This document shows, piece by piece, positions 9,530-18,214 of a stretch of DNA of 64,000 bases. Position 1 is the first letter of the stretch. Each line of letters opens with the position of its first letter. The notes below the pieces were generated by a model that did no database searches, was not told where the DNA came from, and saw only the letters and a program-made list of their open reading frames with translations. Both the position numbers and the translations under genes were made by a program. Source of the DNA: Sulfurospirillum deleyianum DSM 6946 (GTDB lineage Bacteria; Campylobacterota; Campylobacteria; Campylobacterales; Sulfurospirillaceae); contig NC_013512.1 of assembly GCF_000024885.1 (NCBI RefSeq), positions 186,001 through 250,000 of the forward strand. Direction: 5' to 3'.

Positions 9530-10525
9530 ATGTATAACAATGAATTAAAATTTTCGTTATGGTGTGATTTTGTTGAGAGAAGTTTTTTAGAGAATGAGTT
9601 TTCGAGTTTGATTGAAAAAAAGATTGTCAATGCGGCGACCAGCAATCCTTCTATTTTTAAGGCAGCGTTTTTGGGCTCTCCTGCGTATGCGCATTCTAAA
9701 GCGTTGGTGCAAGGGCAAGCTCCTAAAGCAATTTATGAGGCACTCGCCATTGAAGATATTCAAAAAGCGGCTTCTTTGCTTTTGGATTCGTATCAAAAAG
9801 GAGATGATGGGTTTATTAGCATTGAGGTCGATCCTTTTTTATGTGATGATGCCAATGCCACCATTGAAGAGGGTCAGCGTCTTTTTAAGACCATTGGCTA
9901 TCCGAATGTGATGATTAAAGTTCCTGCAACAGAAGCAGGATTTGTAGCAATGGAAGCACTTTTGAGTCAAGGTATTCATGTCAATGCGACCCTTATTTTT
10001 TCAGAAAAACAGACTAAAGGGTGTTTAGAAGCGTTTAAACGTGCCAATGACACTTTAAAAGAAAAAGGTAGTCAAACTTTCCCTTCTGCGGTGATTAGTA
10101 TTTTTGTGAGTCGTTTTGACCGAAAGTTAGATGAAAAGCTAGCTGCGATTGATTTTCCAACAGGACGTGTGGGTATTATGAATGCATTGCGCTGTTATGA
10201 TGTTATTGAAGCAGAAGGACTTCCAAATGTAAGAGCCCTTTTTGCAAGCACAGGGGTCAAAGGGGAGAGTTTACGAGCAGACTATTATATTCAAGAACTT
10301 TTGGTGAAAAATGCTATCAATACAGCGCCTTTAAATACGATTCATGCGTTTGTAATGGCAGAAGAGGTAAAACCTATTGAATACACACCTGAGATGATTG
10401 AAAATTTTTTTAACGCACTTGCCGCCAATGAAATTAATTTGCAAGGCGTGTGTGATGAATTGATAGAAGAGGGATTACACGCTTTTAAAGAGGCTTTTGT
10501 GGAGATTTTAAACGAACTCAAATAG
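9530..10525 (+). CDS. tal: Transaldolase
   Basis: 331 aa. It transfers dihydroxyacetone units between sugar phosphates in the non-oxidative pentose phosphate pathway through a Schiff-base Lys, here in NVMIKVPATEAGF. Other family blocks: SLWCDFVERSFL, NAATSNPSIFKAAF, and VNATLIFSEKQ. It sits between serB and pilT with about 15-nt gaps, the same neighbourhood as in Campylobacter. Confidence 0.95.
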   Translation: MYNNELKFSLWCDFVERSFLENEFSSLIEKKIVNAATSNPSIFKAAFLGSPAYAHSKALVQGQAPKAIYEALAIEDIQKAASLLLDSYQKGDDGFISIEVDPFLCDDANATIEEGQRLFKTIGYPNVMIKVPATEAGFVAMEALLSQGIHVNATLIFSEKQTKGCLEAFKRANDTLKEKGSQTFPSAVISIFVSRFDRKLDEKLAAIDFPTGRVGIMNALRCYDVIEAEGLPNVRALFASTGVKGESLRADYYIQELLVKNAINTAPLNTIHAFVMAEEVKPIEYTPEMIENFFNALAANEINLQGVCDELIEEGLHAFKEAFVEILNELK

Positions 10526-10539
10526 TCAAAGGAGAAGGC

Positions 10540-11739
10540 ATGGCTGAGAGTGTTAATGTCAGTGAACTCACGTTTGAAATGACTAAAAAGCTTAAGTTTT
10601 ACTTGAGTAAATTGGTTGAGCATGGTGGAAGTGATTTACATGTAAAAACAGGAACGAGTATTCGGGGGCGTATCAATGGTGAAATCCTCCCTTTTTCAAA
10701 AGAGGTTTTAGCTTATCAAGAGGGTCTTACGTTAGCTAAGGAGCTTCTTCGTGGACGTTTCCCTGAGTTTGTGGAAAAGAAAAACATTGACTTCACCTTT
10801 AAACTCAACGATGAATATCGCTTTCGTGTCAATATGTTTTTTCAAGTGGATGGCGTTTCTGCTGTTTTTAGAACGATTCCTATGGTTTTGCCTACCGTTG
10901 AATCCTTGCATTTACCAGAAGTACTCAACTCTTTATGTGATTTATCACGGGGACTTGTTTTGGTTACAGGACCGACAGGTTCAGGAAAGACAACCACACT
11001 GGCTTCAATGATTAACCGTATTAATAAAAACCAAAAGAAGCATATTATTACGATTGAAGATCCTGTGGAGTTTATCTATAAAGATGAGTCGTGTGTGGTC
11101 AATCAACGTGCTATTGGTCAAGATGCTCTCTCTTTTGCAGACGCCCTTCGTGCGGCGCTTCGTGAAGACCCTGATGTTATTTTGGTCGGGGAAATGCGTG
11201 ATTTGGAGACCATTGAAACAGCGATGCATGCTGCTGAAACGGGGCATTTAGTGCTTTCAACACTTCATACCGTTGATGCCAAAGAGACGATTGGTCGTAT
11301 TATTGGTATGTTTCCTGGCAGTGAGCAAAACCGCATCAAAATGTCTTTAGCCTCTGTTTTACAAGGGGTTATTGCGCAACGATTGGTTAAAACTGTGGAG
11401 AGAGGTCGTACTGCTGCCGTAGAAGTTTTGGTGAAAAATGCACGGATTGAAGCGTTAATTTTAGAGGGTCGAGAGATGGAAATTCCTGATGCTTTAAAAG
11501 AAGGAAAAGAGGTGTATAAAACGCAAACCTTTGATCAAGCGCTTTTAGAGCTTTATGCAGAGGGAAGAATTGAGCGTAGTGAAGCGATTAAAGCATCGAC
11601 GAGTCGCAATGATATTACCATGGCATTAGATTTTTATGATGCTGAAAAAACGCAAAAAGATAAACGTAAAAATGAAGCACCTGTGAATTTAAGTGAGCTC
11701 AAAACGTATGATAAAGATATTATCGGTTTAAAACAGTAG
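10540..11739 (+). CDS. pilT: PilT-family twitching/retraction ATPase
   Basis: 399 aa. N-terminal PAS-like domain with the SDLHVKTG motif, then a RecA-like ATPase: Walker A GPTGSGKTTT (144-153), Asp box ITIEDPVEF, Walker B-type DPDVILVGEMRD, His box THLVL-like TGHLVLSTLHT, and the AIRNLIRE-region replaced by VLVKNARIEALILEG. It powers type IV pilus retraction or a related secretion system at the inner membrane. No pilus genes are nearby. The LHV of the conserved SDLH motif is encoded by a full TTTACATGTAAA palindrome. Confidence 0.9.
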   Translation: MAESVNVSELTFEMTKKLKFYLSKLVEHGGSDLHVKTGTSIRGRINGEILPFSKEVLAYQEGLTLAKELLRGRFPEFVEKKNIDFTFKLNDEYRFRVNMFFQVDGVSAVFRTIPMVLPTVESLHLPEVLNSLCDLSRGLVLVTGPTGSGKTTTLASMINRINKNQKKHIITIEDPVEFIYKDESCVVNQRAIGQDALSFADALRAALREDPDVILVGEMRDLETIETAMHAAETGHLVLSTLHTVDAKETIGRIIGMFPGSEQNRIKMSLASVLQGVIAQRLVKTVERGRTAAVEVLVKNARIEALILEGREMEIPDALKEGKEVYKTQTFDQALLELYAEGRIERSEAIKASTSRNDITMALDFYDAEKTQKDKRKNEAPVNLSELKTYDKDIIGLKQ

Positions 11740-11812
11740 TGTGGTAGATATTTAGAGAGATTTTAGGTTTTTTTGGGTAAAATCATTCCCTTATTTTCAA
11801 AAAAGGAAAACC

Positions 11813-12349
11813 ATGTTAGAAGGCATCATTAGAGATAGTATCGAAAAAAAGGCTACCAAAGCGCTTCGTAGAGATGGATATCTAATTGCTAATATTTACG
11901 GTAAGGGTGAACAAAACATCAATGCTGCATTTAAAGCAAACGAATTCATCAAAGCAGCAAAGAGCAAAGACAGTCTCATTTTCCCTGTTAAAGTTGCGGG
12001 TACTGAGTACAATGTCGTGATTCAAGATTACCAAAGAGACCCTGTAAACAGCAATCTTTTACATGTTGATTTAAGAATCGCACTTCCAGGTGTTTTAACA
12101 AAATATTTGGTTCCCGTTAAAACCGTAGGTATCCCAAAAGGTACAAAAAACAAAGGTGTTTTAATTCAATCTAAAAAACGTTTAGCAGTTAAATGTACAG
12201 CAGAAAACTTGCCAAATGATTTTACCGTTGATGTCAGTGAACTTGATGTAGGTGAGACTATCCTTGTGCGTGATATTCAGGTTCCAGCCAATGTGAAAAT
12301 TATGGATGAAACACGTGTATCTATTGCCGGAGTCATTAAAGCGAAGTAA
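11813..12349 (+). CDS. rplY: 50S ribosomal protein L25/Ctc
   Basis: 178 aa, the long CTC/TL5 form: an N-terminal 5S-rRNA-binding L25 domain (about 1-92, [33 protein letters not shown]) and a C-terminal beta domain ([23 protein letters not shown]). It is preceded by AAAAAAGG and a possible -10 TAAAAT in the 73-nt gap after pilT. It heads rplY-pth-lptF/G. Confidence 0.95.
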   Translation: MLEGIIRDSIEKKATKALRRDGYLIANIYGKGEQNINAAFKANEFIKAAKSKDSLIFPVKVAGTEYNVVIQDYQRDPVNSNLLHVDLRIALPGVLTKYLVPVKTVGIPKGTKNKGVLIQSKKRLAVKCTAENLPNDFTVDVSELDVGETILVRDIQVPANVKIMDETRVSIAGVIKAK

Positions 12350-12355
12350 CGCTTA

Positions 12356-12931
12356 ATGACACTGATTGTTGGATTAGGAAATCCTGACTTCCAATATAAA
12401 AATAACCGACATAATGTTGGTTTTATGGTCATCGATGCTTTACTCGATGACCATCCTCTTGCTGAAAAAATTTCCAAAACTGCTTTTAAGGGTGAATTGT
12501 TCAAAGCCCCTTCAATATTACTACTGAAACCTAATACGTATATGAATCTCTCAGGTGAGAGTGTTCGTGCGGTGAGTGATTATTTTAAACCTGAGCAAAT
12601 TATTGTGATTCATGACGATTTAGACCTTCCTTTTGGAACCCTTCGTTTCAAAATAGGTGGAGGACACGGAGGGCACAATGGACTTCGCTCGATTGATGCA
12701 CATATGGGTAGTGAGTATATACGGGTTCGCATTGGGATTGGAAAACCCACGCATAAAAGTGATGTTGCCAAATATGTGCTTTCGGATTTTTCGGCGTGTC
12801 AGAGGGAAGCTTTACCCGCACTGCTTTTACATGTAAAAAGAAGTGTGATGGCTTTGTTGAAAGAGGATTTAAAAGAAGTTGCGTTACACTATGCTCTTAA
12901 ACAAACGCTATGTGATAAGGATAAAGTATGA
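12356..12931 (+). CDS. pth: Peptidyl-tRNA hydrolase
   Basis: 191 aa. Pth cleaves the ester bond of peptidyl-tRNA released from stalled ribosomes. The catalytic His19 is in NNRHNVGF, the paired Asp lies in VIHDDLDLPFG, and Asn10-equivalent is in GLGNPDFQY; GGGHGGHNGLRSI is also conserved. It overlaps the next gene by 4 nt. Near the C-terminus a TTTACATGTAAA palindrome encodes LLHVKR. Confidence 0.96.
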   Translation: MTLIVGLGNPDFQYKNNRHNVGFMVIDALLDDHPLAEKISKTAFKGELFKAPSILLLKPNTYMNLSGESVRAVSDYFKPEQIIVIHDDLDLPFGTLRFKIGGGHGGHNGLRSIDAHMGSEYIRVRIGIGKPTHKSDVAKYVLSDFSACQREALPALLLHVKRSVMALLKEDLKEVALHYALKQTLCDKDKV

Positions 12932-13989
12932 AACTTTTTGAGACATATATTATTAAAAACTATCTCAAAAATTTTCTTGTTATTTTTATCGGATTGGATT
13001 TATTCTATGTGGGTGTTGATCTGCTCACCAACTATAAAAATATCCCTGATTCAGCGAATTTACAGATTTTGTATGCTCTTTTTCAAGCGATGAGTGCTAT
13101 TAATTATGTTTTACCGCTCTCCATCGTTTTTGCCATGATTGTTACGTATTTTGCGATGCTTAAAACCAATGAATTGATTTGTATGTATGCTTCGAGTATT
13201 ACGAAAAAAGCGCTGGTTCGTCCTCTTTTTGGTGTCGCATTGGTGTTGAGTCTTTTGCATATAGGACTCAATTACACCGAGTTTGCCTATGCGTATGAGT
13301 ATGGCTCTAACTTGAAAAAGTACAATCGTATTTCAAATAGTTCTGAAGATTTATTTATCAAACATGACCAGCAATATGTCTATTTTAAAAAATTAGACCC
13401 TCTCAAACAAGTTGCCTATGATGTAACGATTTTTGATGTCGAAAGTGCGGATGTTAAGCGTATTATTCGTGCAAAAATGGCCTCTTTTGTGAAGGATGTT
13501 TGGTGGCTCAAAGAGGTTGAAATTACGCATAAACCCTCTATCACTTCTTTAGATGATAAAGGTTTTTGGATAGAAAAACAAGAAACGCTTCAAGCCATGA
13601 AAAATTTTAAACCAAAAATTATGGACAATGTGTATCAAAGTGATTTTTCTCTCTCCATTCGTGATGGCATTGATGCTTTACGTTTTTTTGAAACACAAGG
13701 TGTGAATACCAGCAAAATTAAATCAACCCTTTTTTATCAGCTTTTTTTCCCCTTTTTTGCTCCTTTTTTAAGTGTCATTCTTTTTTATAATGCCCCTTTG
13801 ATGGGACGTTACTTCAATACGGCATTGGTAGCCTCCTCATTTGCTTTTGTCACTTTATTGGTCTGGAGTTCACTCTTCTTGTTGAGTCGTTTAGCGATTA
13901 ATAGTGTCTTAATTCCAGAAATTGCTATTTTCTTACCGATTGTCATGCTTGCTTTTATCGCACTATATTTTTATGTCAAACGAGCGTAA
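12928..13989 (+). CDS. LptF/LptG-family LPS export permease
   Basis: 353 aa of the YjgP/YjgQ family. Two N-terminal membrane segments (about 12-32, 52-80), a third near 95-115, a periplasmic beta-jellyroll domain (about 125-250) and three C-terminal membrane segments (about 268-350) give the LptF/G layout. The motif LFETYIIKNYLKNFLVIF opens the protein. With LptB it forms the ABC transporter pulling LPS from the inner membrane. Whether it is LptF or LptG cannot be told from this window; only one copy is here. Confidence 0.85.
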   Translation: MKLFETYIIKNYLKNFLVIFIGLDLFYVGVDLLTNYKNIPDSANLQILYALFQAMSAINYVLPLSIVFAMIVTYFAMLKTNELICMYASSITKKALVRPLFGVALVLSLLHIGLNYTEFAYAYEYGSNLKKYNRISNSSEDLFIKHDQQYVYFKKLDPLKQVAYDVTIFDVESADVKRIIRAKMASFVKDVWWLKEVEITHKPSITSLDDKGFWIEKQETLQAMKNFKPKIMDNVYQSDFSLSIRDGIDALRFFETQGVNTSKIKSTLFYQLFFPFFAPFLSVILFYNAPLMGRYFNTALVASSFAFVTLLVWSSLFLLSRLAINSVLIPEIAIFLPIVMLAFIALYFYVKRA

Positions 13990-14023
13990 GAGCCTTTTAA
14001 TTATTTTTTGTTTAACTTTTTGA

Positions 14024-14029
14024 TAGAAT
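14024..14029 (+). promoter_or_regulatory. Putative -10 for lysA operon
   Basis: TAGAAT preceded by a T-rich stretch with roughly periodic T runs (TTTTTTG, TTTAAC, TTTTTG) instead of a -35, the usual sigma70 promoter style in Campylobacterota. It lies 34 bp before the lysA ATG. Confidence 0.45.
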
Positions 14030-14062
14030 AAACAATTATTGTTATCTCTCATAAGGTTTAAA

Positions 14063-15268
14063 ATGACGAAATTCTCAGCATTAGCACACACATATGGCAC
14101 ACCGCTTTATCTCTATGATTTTGATAGTATCACACATAAATTTTCCGCTCTTAAGGATGTTTTCAAAGCACGTAAATCGCTTATTTGTTTTGCGGTAAAA
14201 TCCAATTCAAATCTTTCAGTGTTAAAACATATGGCGCATTTAGGTGCAGGATGTGATTGTGTCTCCATTGGGGAAGTCAAACGAGCGCTTTTGGCGGGGA
14301 TTCCTAAGTATAAAATTATTTTTAGTGGTGTGGGTAAAAGGGACGATGAGATTGAAGAAGCCCTTCGCAATGATATTTTAATGCTTAATCTTGAAAGCGA
14401 AGAAGAGATGAAGCGTGTGGAAATCATAGCTCAAAAATTAGGTGTTGTTGCACGTATTAGCATTCGTGTCAATCCAAACATTGACCCTAAAACCCATCCG
14501 TATATCTCAACAGGTTTGCATGAAAATAAATTTGGCGTGGATATTGAAAGTGCGAAGCGTATGTACATTCATGCGAAAAATAGCGCTTCACTTGATCCAG
14601 TCGGCATTCACTTTCATATTGGCAGTCAAATTACAGATGTCAATCCCTTTAAAGAAGCAGCAGACGTTTTAGCCAATTTGGTACGCAATTTAAAAGCCCT
14701 TAAAATTGATATTAAATTTTTTGATGTGGGTGGTGGTATTGGTATCCAGTACAAAGAAGAAGAGACGATTGCGCTTTATGACTATGCTCAATCCATTTTT
14801 GCTGCATTAGGAGGCTTAGATGTCACCCTTGTATGTGAACCTGGACGTTATTTAGTGGGAGATTGTGGCTACTTTCTTACCAAAGTTTTGTATGAAAAAT
14901 ATAATGGATTTAAGCGTTTTGTCATTGTGGATGGAGCGATGAACGACTTGATTCGACCAAGCCTTTATCAAGCGTATCATGCCATTGAGGTTGAAGGAAA
15001 AGAGGGGACTGAAAAAAGTCTCTGTGATGTGGTAGGTCCTGTATGTGAAAGCGGTGACTTTTTGGCTAAAAATATTGAACTTCCCGCTTTAGAGCACGAT
15101 GATATTTTGGTGGTAAAAAGTGCAGGGGCGTATGGATTTACCATGAGTAGTAATTACAATACCCGTATGCGTGTGGCAGAAGTCGCCCTTGAAAATGGCG
15201 AAGATCGTTTGATTCGCAGACGTGAGACATTTGAAGATGTGATTGCATTGGAGAAAGAGTACCTATGA
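14063..15268 (+). CDS. lysA: Diaminopimelate decarboxylase
   Basis: 401 aa. The start is the ATG reading MTKFSALAH, with AAGG 6 nt upstream; an in-frame ATG at 14039 has no Shine-Dalgarno site. Fold-type III PLP enzyme making lysine. The PLP Lys is in CFAVKSNSNLSVL; IHFHIGSQI, FFDVGGGIGI and CEPGRYLVGDCG are conserved, and CESGDFL holds the intersubunit Cys. It overlaps the HAD gene by 4 nt (ATGA). Confidence 0.96.
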   Translation: MTKFSALAHTYGTPLYLYDFDSITHKFSALKDVFKARKSLICFAVKSNSNLSVLKHMAHLGAGCDCVSIGEVKRALLAGIPKYKIIFSGVGKRDDEIEEALRNDILMLNLESEEEMKRVEIIAQKLGVVARISIRVNPNIDPKTHPYISTGLHENKFGVDIESAKRMYIHAKNSASLDPVGIHFHIGSQITDVNPFKEAADVLANLVRNLKALKIDIKFFDVGGGIGIQYKEEETIALYDYAQSIFAALGGLDVTLVCEPGRYLVGDCGYFLTKVLYEKYNGFKRFVIVDGAMNDLIRPSLYQAYHAIEVEGKEGTEKSLCDVVGPVCESGDFLAKNIELPALEHDDILVVKSAGAYGFTMSSNYNTRMRVAEVALENGEDRLIRRRETFEDVIALEKEYL

Positions 15269-16044
15269 GTTATTTTATTGATGTGCAAGGTACATTGATT
15301 GATGATGTGCAAAAGAAGCCGATTAAAGGGGCGATTGAGTTTATTGACGCGCTTAATAGGGCGAATATTCCGTATGTGGTCATTACCAACAACACCAAAA
15401 TTCCTAGTCAAGAGTTTCATGATTTCTTAAATCATTTAGGCTTTTCTATTCCACAAGGACACTATCTTGACCCTTTTATGGCGTTAGAGAAAGTCTTACA
15501 TGTAAAAGCTATTCGAAGTTTTGGTGCGCAAGAATTTGTGGATGTTATGGAGAAGTTAGGGTATGAGCAAGATGCGAAAAATCCTGAGGCGATTGTGATT
15601 GCGAGTAAAAAAGATTTTGATGCCAATGATTATGCCAGCATGATAGAATTAGTTCTAGGTGGCGCAAAAATTGTGGGAATGCATGCGACAAGTATTTATG
15701 CCAAAGATAAACGCCGTTTTCCAGGTGTTGGAGCAATTTTACAGATGCTTTCCTATGCAACAGGCGCAGAATACAGTGTGGTGGGAAAACCTAGCACACT
15801 CTTTTACACAGAAGCGTTGAAGCTTTTAGAAGCACAAGGTTTTACGAAAGATTTTGAGGCAGTGACGATTATCAGCGATGATGCCATTGGTGATCTCATC
15901 GGAGCGAAGGCGCTAGGGATGAAAACTATTTTAGTCCTAAGTGGTAAATGCCAAAGAGAAGAAGAAGTTTTACATGTAAAAGAGTCTTTAGACGCTGTTG
16001 TAGCAGATATTGGGCAGATAAAGGGTGTAACATGCAAACAATAG
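15265..16044 (+). CDS. HAD-IIA family hydrolase-like protein with altered motif I
   Basis: 259 aa, NagD/HAD-IIA type: motif I FIDVQGTLID, motif II TNNTK, a C2 cap with FPGVGAILQMLSYATG and VVGKPS, and motif IV ISDDAIGDLIGA. In active HAD phosphatases the second Asp of DxD is the general acid/base; here it is Gln8, so activity may be changed or lost. It is coupled to lysA and pheA (13-nt overlap). Two TTACATGTAA palindromes encode VLHVKA and VLHVKE. Specific substrate unknown. Confidence 0.75.
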   Translation: MSYFIDVQGTLIDDVQKKPIKGAIEFIDALNRANIPYVVITNNTKIPSQEFHDFLNHLGFSIPQGHYLDPFMALEKVLHVKAIRSFGAQEFVDVMEKLGYEQDAKNPEAIVIASKKDFDANDYASMIELVLGGAKIVGMHATSIYAKDKRRFPGVGAILQMLSYATGAEYSVVGKPSTLFYTEALKLLEAQGFTKDFEAVTIISDDAIGDLIGAKALGMKTILVLSGKCQREEEVLHVKESLDAVVADIGQIKGVTCKQ

Positions 16045-17099
16045 AAGAGTATCGAAAAGCGATTGATGGGATTGATGATCGTATCTTAAAACTCTTAAAC
16101 GAGCGTATGGAACTCGTGAGAGAGATTGGCAAAGTAAAACAAACGAGTGGAACAGCGATTTATCGACCTGAGAGAGAAAAAGAGATTTTGGATCGCTTAA
16201 AATCTTTGAATCATGGTGTTTTAAATGAAAAGGCGATTGATGCAATCTTTTTAGAAGTGTTTGCTGTCAGTCGAAATCTTGAATTTCCTGAGAAGATTGC
16301 TTTTATGGGGCCAGAGGGAAGCTATACCCATCAAGCCGCAGAGAGCCGCTTTGGAGCAATGGGTAGTTATATTGAGCTTAGTTCCATTGAAGCGGTATTT
16401 CATGTGCTAGAAAATGGTGAAGCAAAGTATGGTGTCGTTCCCGTAGAAAACAATACCGCAGGTGCCGTGGGTACAACGCTGGATTGTTTGGGAAAATTTA
16501 ATTCCAAGATTGTTGCAGAACTGTACATGGATATTCATCACTCTTTTGCGACCGTGTGTGAAGATATTAAAAAAATCAAACGCATCTATTCTCATCCTCA
16601 AGGATACAATCAGTGCCGTCACTTTTTAGAAGAGCATATGCTTTTAGGTGTGGAATTTATTCCTACCAAATCCACCGCAGAGGCAGCACGAAAAGCAAGT
16701 GTGGATCATGACGCCGCAGCCATTTGTTCGCATATCGCAGCAAAATTATGCAATCTTCCTGTTTTATTTGAAAAAATTGAGGACAATCTTGCCAATCAAA
16801 CACGCTTTCTCATTTTGAGTGATTTTAAAAATAAAAAAGGGATTCACAATAAAACCTCCATTCTAGCAAAGACGGATGATAAACCTGGTGGTTTGGTTGA
16901 ATTTTTACAAACCTTTCAAAATCAAAAAGTTAATTTAACTAAAATTGAGTCACGTCCTACGAAAGAAAAAGGATTTCAGTCTATTTTTTATATGGATTTT
17001 GAAGGGCATATTGACGATGAAAATGTTCAAAAAGTGATTGAGGAAAATAGAGATAAATATGATATTAAATGGCTTGGCAGCTATATTTGTGGAGAATAA
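16032..17099 (+). CDS. pheA: Bifunctional chorismate mutase/prephenate dehydratase
   Basis: 355 aa. Start at ATG (MQTIEEYR) with AAGGG 6 nt upstream, inside the end of the HAD gene. N-terminal AroQ chorismate mutase (about 1-85, IDGIDDRILKLLNERMELVREIGKVK) is followed by prephenate dehydratase (about 95-270, AFMGPEGSYTHQAAE, VPVENNTAGAV, TRFLIL) and an ACT domain (about 280-355) with the Phe-binding-type segment KIESRPTKEK. Makes phenylpyruvate for phenylalanine synthesis. 3 nt upstream of hisC. Confidence 0.95.
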   Translation: MQTIEEYRKAIDGIDDRILKLLNERMELVREIGKVKQTSGTAIYRPEREKEILDRLKSLNHGVLNEKAIDAIFLEVFAVSRNLEFPEKIAFMGPEGSYTHQAAESRFGAMGSYIELSSIEAVFHVLENGEAKYGVVPVENNTAGAVGTTLDCLGKFNSKIVAELYMDIHHSFATVCEDIKKIKRIYSHPQGYNQCRHFLEEHMLLGVEFIPTKSTAEAARKASVDHDAAAICSHIAAKLCNLPVLFEKIEDNLANQTRFLILSDFKNKKGIHNKTSILAKTDDKPGGLVEFLQTFQNQKVNLTKIESRPTKEKGFQSIFYMDFEGHIDDENVQKVIEENRDKYDIKWLGSYICGE

Positions 17100-17102
17100 A
17101 AA

Positions 17103-18203
17103 ATGCAATTTAATGCGGTGTTAGATCAACTAAAACTTTATGAAGCAGGGAAACCTATTGAGCTAGTGGTGCGAGAGTATGGTATTGAAGCAAAGGATGT
17201 GATTAAACTTGCGAGCAATGAAAATCCAAGAGGATGTAGTCTAAAAGTGATTGAAGCTGTACGCGAGGAAGCCTCAAAAATGAATCTCTATCCTGATGAT
17301 AGTATGTATGAACTCAAAGGGGCATTGGCGACTAAATTTGGCGTTCATGACGAGAATGTGATTATTGGCTCAGGCAGTGATCAAGTGATTGAGTTTGCGA
17401 TTCATGCCAAATCAAATCCCTCTTCTAAAGTCTTAATGGCAGGTATTACCTTTGCGATGTATGAAATTTATACCCTTCAAACAGGTGGTAAAGTTTTAAA
17501 AACGGCTTCAGCACAGCACGATTTAGCTCAGATGCTTGAACTCTACAAAGCAAATAAAGATGTTGCGATTATTATATTGTGTATTCCCAATAATCCACTA
17601 GGAGAGTGTGTGGACACAAAAGATGTGTACGCCTTTTTGGATGAAATTAGTCCTGAAACGTTGGTGATTATTGATGGGGCGTATCAGGAGTATGCGAGTT
17701 TTAAAGATTCAGCTAAAAAAATTATTCCTAGTGATATTATCGCGAAATATCCCAATACGCTTTATACAGGAACGTTTTCTAAAGCCTATGGATTAGGAGG
17801 GATGCGTTGTGGATATGGTATTGCTCAGCCTGAAGTTATTAAAGCACTCTTAAAACTTCGAGCCCCATTTAATATCACTAATCTTACTCTCAAAGCAGCG
17901 ATTGTTGCGTTAAGTGACGAGTCCTTTGTCGAAGCATCCGTGAGAGAAAATTTTGAGCAAATGAAAGCGTATGAAGCCTTTGCAAAAGAATTGGGCTTTG
18001 AGATTATTGAGAGTTATACCAATTTTATTGTGTTTACATTTGATAAGGATAAAAAGAGTGCTGAGATAGCGCAAAAACTGATGGAAAAAGGTATAATCGT
18101 GAGGAATTTAGGCTCTTATGGAATGAATGCTATTCGAGTAACGATAGGAACGCCTGAGCAAAACGCACGCTTTTTTGAATCGTTTAAAACACTTTACATG
18201 TAA
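17103..18203 (+). CDS. hisC: Histidinol-phosphate/aromatic aminotransferase HisC
   Basis: 366 aa fold-type I PLP aminotransferase. PLP Lys in [31 protein letters not shown] and the C-terminal [13 protein letters not shown] Arg are conserved. Next to pheA it may also serve phenylalanine/tyrosine transamination (inference). Its last codons TAC ATG TAA are part of a TTACATGTAA palindrome, which therefore supplies the stop codon. Confidence 0.93.
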   Translation: MQFNAVLDQLKLYEAGKPIELVVREYGIEAKDVIKLASNENPRGCSLKVIEAVREEASKMNLYPDDSMYELKGALATKFGVHDENVIIGSGSDQVIEFAIHAKSNPSSKVLMAGITFAMYEIYTLQTGGKVLKTASAQHDLAQMLELYKANKDVAIIILCIPNNPLGECVDTKDVYAFLDEISPETLVIIDGAYQEYASFKDSAKKIIPSDIIAKYPNTLYTGTFSKAYGLGGMRCGYGIAQPEVIKALLKLRAPFNITNLTLKAAIVALSDESFVEASVRENFEQMKAYEAFAKELGFEIIESYTNFIVFTFDKDKKSAEIAQKLMEKGIIVRNLGSYGMNAIRVTIGTPEQNARFFESFKTLYM

Positions 18204-18214
18204 GAGAATCAAAG

